This document shows positions 57,690 to 64,000 of a DNA stretch of 64,000 nt, in pieces. Position numbers and translations under genes: made by a program. This stretch comes from Antennarius striatus (lineage: Eukaryota; Chordata; Actinopteri; Lophiiformes; Antennariidae), in assembly GCF_040054535.1 (NCBI RefSeq), contig NC_090784.1, positions 14,612,001 through 14,676,000 of the forward strand. Reading direction: 5' to 3'. The first letter of the stretch is position 1; every line of letters begins with the position of its first letter. Under the pieces are notes generated by a model that was given only the letters and a program-made list of their open reading frames with translations, was not told the origin of the DNA and did no database searches.

Positions 57690-57818
57690 GCGAAGATATT
57701 TGGTGGACAAACAAACAAACAAACAAACAAACAAACAAACGGACGAACGAATGAATGGACGAACACATGAACACTGACAATTACAATACATCAACGCTTT
57801 GAAGCGGGATGTAATAAT
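57690..57818 (+). repeat. Dispersed repeat copy B with ACAA core
   Basis: Same flanks as the copy at 24395: GCGAAGATATTTGGTGGA at the left and ACAATTACAATACATCAACG...GATGTAATAA at the right. Here the core is (ACAA)n followed by GGACGAACGAATGAATGGAC. Confidence 0.65.
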
Positions 57819-58089
57819 TTCCAGTAGAGTATCCTCACAGTAGTTATGTGCTCTATTCCCATATGCATGTGGTGACTTTGAACCCACCTACTGTACATTT
57901 ATTAGGGTTTTGCGTGTCAACTTTTTCTAATCCTACTACACATCTAGTTTCATCTGGATGAAGTGTTTTGTTCCACTATATTCAAAAAGTTACTCTAAAA
58001 ACTCTTGAATAGCATGTCTGAATTAGGAGCTCTGATCTCCCTCCTCAAAAAAGAAATAAACATGAAATGAATGAATGAATTGACGGGCT

Positions 58090-58560
58090 GGTCCTAAGTT
58101 GGTCACCTCTGCCAAGGAAGTTGTTTTGCTGCTGTGTCTGGCTTTCATCAGGATTACATAAAGACTGCTTGTGGGACTTTCATGAAACTTGGTGGTCATA
58201 GGACACGGAAGAACCCAGTCAATGTTGGAAAGGATCCAGTCAAAAGGGCAAAGTAAGAAATTACGTTTCACTTCCTTTCATATTGCATGTCAGGTTTTTT
58301 CTTTTTTGTTATTTTTTACATTTCCTTTTATTATGCATAAAAAATCACTGATGGATTTTGATTCATGTTAGCAGAAGGGTTGGACTTAAAGCAAAGAAGA
58401 ACTCATTAAATTTTGCAGTTACCCTGATTCCGGAGCAGAGCAGGAATTTCATCATTGCAGGAAAGGGCTTGGATTATATCACAAACTACTGGACAGACTC
58501 ATGTGAAGCTGGGTGTGGAAGGGTGTGTCATGTGACATGGAAGACATTTCATGAATAACT
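58090..58560 (+). repeat. Two fragments of a dispersed animal repeat
   Basis: 58100-58260 carries CATCAGGATTACATAAA, CATGAAACTTGGTGG and GGAAGAACCCAGT...GGATCCAG. 58380-58540 carries AAGAAGAACTCATTAAATTT, then GATTCCGGAGCAG and a second diverged unit. These phrases resemble a common dispersed repeat of fish and other animal genomes (acyclic order, no coding). Classification is from memory only. Confidence 0.35.
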
Positions 58561-60104
58561 GTCGAACAAAAGATACCAATATAATTCTTTCAAGTTCTTT
58601 AGTTTTCATTCGTGAGTCATATTATGAGTGTAAAACTATCAAGGGACTGTTGTTTTAAAGTCCGTGATGTAATGGTGAAACTGAGCTTTCTTGGCAGAAG
58701 TTTGCCCTCTCTTCTATTTTTTCTTAAAATGAATGATTTCAACAGATTTTTCAAAGTTTAAACCTATTTTTTGTCTTAATTCCTGTTGCATCAGTGGAGA
58801 TAATCATGCATAAATAAAAATACAAATATAAATAAAAATACAAAAATTACGAAATAAATAAATATGCCTTATTTAAACAAGCTAATCACTCTTAATTATT
58901 TTATTAGTCAATTCATTATTAAAGTCACACTGTTTATCATTGTGCTTGAGGAAATGGTAGAACAAATCCCAGATATTCAGAATCTTTCAAATTTGTTTCT
59001 TATTATGCATCAATTCAAGATTCTCTAGTCATATTACAACATTTGATGCATACATCAAGTACTTATTAGACCTGTATATTTCAAACTCCTTGCTTTGTCT
59101 ATAACAGCTGTCTGCTGTGCATGTGGCATTTGTTCCTTTGCATTCATTCCTTCAAAACAGGTCTGTCAAGGCATGTTATTTTATGTACTATGTACATACC
59201 ATGTATTATGTACTATGCGCAACTGGTGAACGTGCATGACTTAATCAGGGAATAAAAATAAATAAGGTGCACTCCTCTGCCACGGAATGTACTGTATATC
59301 ACCATCTTCAAATGTCAGGTATAATTTTAGATTTACGAATTATAAAGGTATTTCACTGTGGATTTCAGTCCTTATGCCTTTGCCTGGCATGACTGTAAGT
59401 GGACACAAATACTGTTGGTCTATTCCCTTTTCAAAGTATGCTTTCATTCATAACTCAGAGTCAGAACTTCTGTAACCTTTGTATTTTTCTTCTTTCATTC
59501 ATAAGTGCTCTACCGTCAGAGTCAGCACTACGCTAACCTCGTGTTACCTACAGTCAGTGTTTTGCTATGACCTGTCAGGAAGCAGCCACAGACGTGACAT
59601 ACTGCCCTGACTTAAAAATCCTCCAGGCCGGTTACATAACCCTTTCTCTCTGTTTATGAGATGCGAAAATTTGCTTACTGGTCTCTGAAAGAGCACATAC
59701 CGTACTATATTCCTGCGATGTCTGTGAACATTTGCTTCCCACCTGCCTACATGCTGCAGGTCTGTGCAGGGAATTCTGTCAAAATATTTAATTATAAATC
59801 AAGGTAAGTGTTTTGGGCCCTCACATGCAGTTGTCCATGAGTATGAATACACTGTATGTGTGTGTGTGTGTGTGGTGATGCACATGTCGAAGATCTGAAA
59901 GATATAGAGAATAATAAGATAATAACAGGTATTTATTCATGGGCCTTGGGGTAAGGTGTGTGTTAGTTGGACAGGAAAACACTTTCCATTACTTTTTGGT
60001 TTTTCTTGTTCTTTACATCTTTACCTTTGTTACAGTGGTATGAGTAGTAATAATATCACCTCGAGTATTAAATTAAGTTACAGTAAATAATTAATAATAA
60101 TAAT
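58561..60104. other. Gene-poor spacer
   Basis: No gene seen. AT-rich unique DNA with a short GT run near 59857-59874. Confidence 0.5.
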
Positions 60105-60535
60105 CCACACTTTATTGATCCCTCTTAGGGAAATTCGCTTTACACTTCTCACTCTCACACTAGTACATACTGTATATGTGTTAATTACAGCATGTGGTTA
60201 CAGGTTACAGGCCCCTGAAACAGACACAGCACACTCGGGGCCTGTAGGCATGCAAATAGTAAATCCAGAGAGGTACATAAAGAGGTATAGAGGTACATAT
60301 AGCGGTACAGGGGAGGCGGAGTGATGGGTCGCATGAAGAAATTGGCCCCAGAGAGCATCTTGTAAGGGGGATGGCGCCTTGCTCAAGAGTGCCTCGGCAG
60401 TGGCTGGGAGGATAGCCGACACCTCCCACCATCAGCTCACACTCAGATGGATGTCCTGGAGGGAGCGGGACTCGAAACCCCAATGGCTAGGCGATCCTGT
60501 CTTCAAGACGATTGCTCTACCGCTGAGCTTGCAGA
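60105..60535 (-). mobile_element. tRNA-derived SINE with LINE-like 3' tail
   Basis: Read on the minus strand it starts near 60535 with a pol III A-box-like AGCTCAGCGGTAGAGCAAT and a B-box-like GGTTTCGAGTCCC about 35 bases further on, i.e. a degenerate tRNA head. A body follows. The 3' end near 60136-60110 is AATTTCCCTAAGAGGG then ATCAATAAAGTGTGG, ending in an (ATT)n-type tail. That tail resembles the 3' end of the LINE at 9151-9178, as expected for a SINE mobilised by an L2-like LINE. Confidence 0.6.
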
Positions 60536-61796
60536 CATGGGTCTGCAAACAAGCCCTTCGGCTAAAAATTGAAGATGCTCTGATTTCAATGAAATTTTTT
60601 GGAGGGGTTAAGTAAAAACCCAATAGAATTTGGTCCAGTCAGATAGACATTTCTCAACATTTTTTTATTCATAAAGTTTTATTCTGCCTTCTGCATTTTA
60701 ATTGTTTCAAAACTGTTCTTAACTGCTAGAAACTTTTTATTACAAATACAGTCTTTGCAGCTGTAACAGATGCTTCATGTTTACATTTATGACTAATGTG
60801 TAATGACACATTGATAATTTATGTTATCAAACCAATTCTTTTATGCGGATGAGCAAGCAGTTCAGCTCAGTATTTAGGTGGCCTGAAGAACATTTCCCCT
60901 TGATGAGTAAACTGTGGGGTCAGGGAAATGAACCAGGAACTTTAAAATCATTCTCCTTCGGTCGTCTTGCAATTTGAATTATTTAGTGAAATAGACGCTC
61001 CCTTCTTATGCATTCTAGCTTCATGAATAAAACTGAACAGGTGAACTGTTATATTGGTGTCAGTCAGGTTTCAGCTAAGTTGGGTACAATTGGTGACCAA
61101 CGTTCAATAAAATCTTAATGTTTCAAAATAATTTTTTTATTTGTTGTATATATGCTTTCACATTTCACTGTGCAGCCTTAATATTCAAGATTCTGTCTCT
61201 CACATCACTCTGCCATCTTGTACTTCAGTGTTATTATTCCATATGCTTCTCACTTCTTTAACAGCATCTTCTTCACCTTCACTCAATGTTTTGAGACCAC
61301 ATCATTAGTTTGCATGTGGCCATTTACTAACAAATTTACTCTTCATCCTTACCCTTGTCTGTAAGAATGTTGGAAATTTAGTTGGTTTGCTGTTAGCTAT
61401 CCCTGTTGCAGCTGTCCACAGCTGTGTCTTACCATGTACACTTGTTGAACTGGATGATAATGCAGTCCAGCCGGTCACATCAAAACTCTCAGTACACTAG
61501 GTTCTGCCTGTTACTCAACCCCCCATTTCCCAAGGAAATGATTTAGTCTTATGCTGTGCCCCAAGAGGGTTCCAGGGAGGACCACCACATGTGAATTTAT
61601 TATCTAGCACACAACCCTCCTGCTTCTTGAAGTAAGCATGCTTTTGTTCAGGGTTTGTAGTTTCACACAGTTCCTTGACTTTCACATTCACTTTTATTCA
61701 GTAATTTTAGTTTCCAGCTTCAATCGTCAGTAGAAGTTTGCATCTATGAACAAATTAGAAGACGAAAGAATACGAAGACAAAGACAAAGAAGAAGA
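60536..61796. other. Gene-poor spacer
   Basis: No coding or RNA gene recognised in this AT-rich stretch. Confidence 0.5.
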
Positions 61797-62405
61797 TTAT
61801 TTGATTTTTTGATTTTCAAAATCATGTATATTCATAAAAGTCAAAATACAAGATAGTCACGTTGACACAAAATCCAAAAGTACAACAACAAGTAATATGA
61901 AATGTAGGCACATAAGCAAAATATACGTGAATTAAACCAAACACTGAGAGAACACAAGTTCCTCACTCAACACAGAACATAAGACACCTTTAACACACCG
62001 TAGGTTCGTAAAAGTGTCTAAATCATTCATAGCTGTGAAATAGTTAAAATCGATTCTGATTCTTGTTTGACACATTCTTCTTAAAATGGCATCTGCACTG
62101 CAGTCAGATGAACCACCAACATTTTTCCTCCTGCTTAAATAAATCACCATCTCTGCCTGGCCCAGAAGAAAATTTAGAATCTGCCAATCCTTTTTTTGAT
62201 TCTTCCTGCATTTCAAACCAATAATATACACCTGTTTGTCGAAAACACGACCGAATAAGAGAAAGATTCTCTCTAAAAACAGAAACAGATTGTTGAGACT
62301 CTGACAGTCTTGGAATCAGTAAAAACGTTTCTTTGTGAGAACAGAGAAGACAGTTTTCCGACATATTTGGATTCAAACTCAAAATAAAACTGTTGAAGGC
62401 CACAG
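61797..62405 (-). mobile_element. 3' end of an L1/Tx1-type LINE, frameshifted
   Basis: Minus-strand translation gives NPNMSENCLLCSHKETFLL (a CxxC-H remnant like the C-terminal zinc-knuckle region of ORF2). After a frame change near 62230 it gives WQILNFLLGQAEMVIYLSRR, RRMCQTRIRIDFNYFTAMND and CVKGVLCSVLSEELVF, resembling the last ORF2 block of fish Tx1/Kibi-like elements. The stop at 61932 is followed by a short UTR ending near 61800 in ATCAAAA-type repeats. Family assignment is from memory of the motif layout. Confidence 0.5.
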
Positions 62406-62653
62406 CACAAGAAGAAGGAAAAGAATAGACTACTTTTTCCTCTCACAGTACAATCATATACAGAAAAAGAATGCAGTACCTGCAGTTGTAGATCAAAATG
62501 GATCTCAGAAAGAAGAACAATATTCCCCCTTCAGCTGTGGAGTAGAAGTATAATGTGAGCTGTAAAGTTAAATATAATGATTTCAAAACGGTGCCCAAGT
62601 ACAGGACATGGTCAAATGTACATATTACGTCAACCCCCCCGACGTTTTGCTCC

Positions 62654-62757
62654 TCATCCATCCTGGTCTTCTGTTCCTCCTTGATGTTTGGCAGCTGCTT
62701 GCATGAATAAGTTGATGAGGAGATATGCAGATAAAACAAATCCGAAGATAAATTCTG
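62654..62757 (-). CDS. Doubtful terminal exon with one membrane segment
   Basis: On the minus strand a good pyrimidine-rich acceptor (TTTTTCTCCCCCAG) at 62758 opens a frame. It reads EFIFGFVLSAYLLINLFMQ, a hydrophobic segment long enough to span a membrane, then AAAKHQGGTEDQDG and a TGA at 62656-62654. It could be the last exon of a small single-pass membrane protein, but I do not recognise it and no upstream exon joins it convincingly inside the window. Confidence 0.25.
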
Positions 62758-62939
62758 CTGGGGGAGAAAAATGCAACGTTGCAGGTTTTTCTCCCAGAGA
62801 TTTGTCACAGTGAATGACTGATGAAGGGGGACAGACTGTAAACATAAGTAAACATGACAGTGGGAGCGTGTGTGTTAGCCTTGAGGATTGGAGTTTAACT
62901 CCATCTTTATGCATTATTGAGGAATAGAGAAACATGAGG

Positions 62940-64000
62940 AAAACAAGGGTTTGTTTAGCTGGAAAATTATTCTTTTATGAGGTTGTTTTATATTAATGAT
63001 TCTGTTGTGAGTCAGTGATTTACAGAGTCAAAGACGGAGTTAAAGAAAGAGTGATTGGCCTGGATTATTGATAGTTTTAAAAGACTACAAAAAACATAGA
63101 CAGGAGTAAATGTGTGTTTGTGCTCATCTCTAAGGAATGGTGGATCCAGTTTGTCAGTGTCATTATTTGACATCCACACACGACCAGCACAGCTTTAGTA
63201 TTTATGAGATCCCTACATCCTTCCTCTTCTATGATTATTTTCATTTCACAATTATGATTTGTAATGAATTGTGAAAATTTCTTTTACTTTACAAGGAAAT
63301 GAGAGTTTAGCTAACAGTGAACATCCAGTGAACAAGAGTAGTTATTTTTATGCATCCTGCATGATACTAACTATGTTTTAATGACCTGTTACATGTACGT
63401 CCCACGACTGGAGATCACAGATAGCGCTTAATTTAATCAGTTAATCAATACATGTGCACCTCAAACATGCACATTCATATTTTTTGCTGTGGAAAACCTG
63501 ATTGGTTGGTCAGGAATTGTAGCACAGAGGAAGAAGGGACTACTTATGCTGTTTGATGCCACCTAGATCCATTGGATGAACAGTTTTTATAGTGCGGCCA
63601 CCAAAATCATGAACATAAAGAACCCAAATTACAAATATAGACTTGCACCAACACTCACCGGTTATTTAAATGGGATAACTTATGTTCTTACGTAATGAAA
63701 TTCATCCATCATTAATGTTACTACTAACACCTGTGCCTTCATATTCTGAGACATGACAAAATGTGTGATAAACCCATTTTTGACAAACTTGAGCTTAACA
63801 TTAGTAAAATGAAAGGAGTGAAGGAAATATCAAAAAAGCACAAATGCATACAGGAATTGTTAATCAGAGGAGGACAAGGTGGAGGTCTAATTAGAAAGAA
63901 TAAAATAAAATGCCTATGGGGATAGACCCTGAGTTAACAGGGCCTTCAACAAATTACATTTCTTCAGAGATGTTAATGCATTTCACAGCCATCTATAAGT
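62940..64000. other. Right-edge spacer
   Basis: No gene, RNA or repeat recognised; AT-rich sequence up to the window end. Confidence 0.45.

Overview
The window is nuclear DNA from a vertebrate, almost certainly a teleost fish. Genes are split into short exons with GT/AG introns on both strands. Recognisable proteins are close to their human counterparts. The spacers are AT-rich and full of (CA/GT)n microsatellites, and they carry fish-type LINE, SINE and MITE debris. There is no operon, bacterial or CRISPR content.

Layout, left to right. (1) 254-4043 (+): the last six coding exons of galnt1, a Golgi mucin-type O-GalNAc transferase; its 5' part lies outside the window. (2) 8.2-9.2 kb: a 5'-truncated, frameshifted non-LTR retrotransposon ending in a CTAT tail. 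(3) 10981-21050 (-): complete tmem245, for which I traced 18 coding exons (871 codons plus stop), including a 24-bp microexon. (4) 23808-25985 (-): complete five-exon frrs1l, an AMPA-receptor assembly factor. (5) 26-38.5 kb: no coding gene seen; microsatellites and some enhancer-like sequence. (6) 38584-39678 (+): a complete four-exon gene for a 191-residue LRAT/PLAAT-fold protein. It lacks two of the three family catalytic residues (Cys to Ser and the first His to Leu), so it looks like a pseudoenzyme. (7) 40730-44281 (-): alg2, ER mannosyltransferase of N-glycan assembly, with a TA-flanked MITE in an intron. (8) 45365-48722 (+): sec61b, Sec61 translocon beta subunit, head-to-head with alg2 across an apparent shared promoter. 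(9) 49.2-64 kb: no intact gene seen; it holds two LINE relics, a tRNA-derived SINE, other dispersed repeats and one doubtful membrane-segment exon.

Three genes act in the secretory pathway: galnt1 (O-glycosylation), alg2 (N-glycan precursor) and sec61b (protein translocation). alg2/sec61b is the same divergent pair found in mammals. tmem245 and frrs1l are also neighbours in human 9q31, whereas human GALNT1 is on 18q. Exon boundaries were set by hand from splice-site consensus and reading phase. The five complete gene models close in frame from ATG to stop; the galnt1 exons keep phase to its stop.
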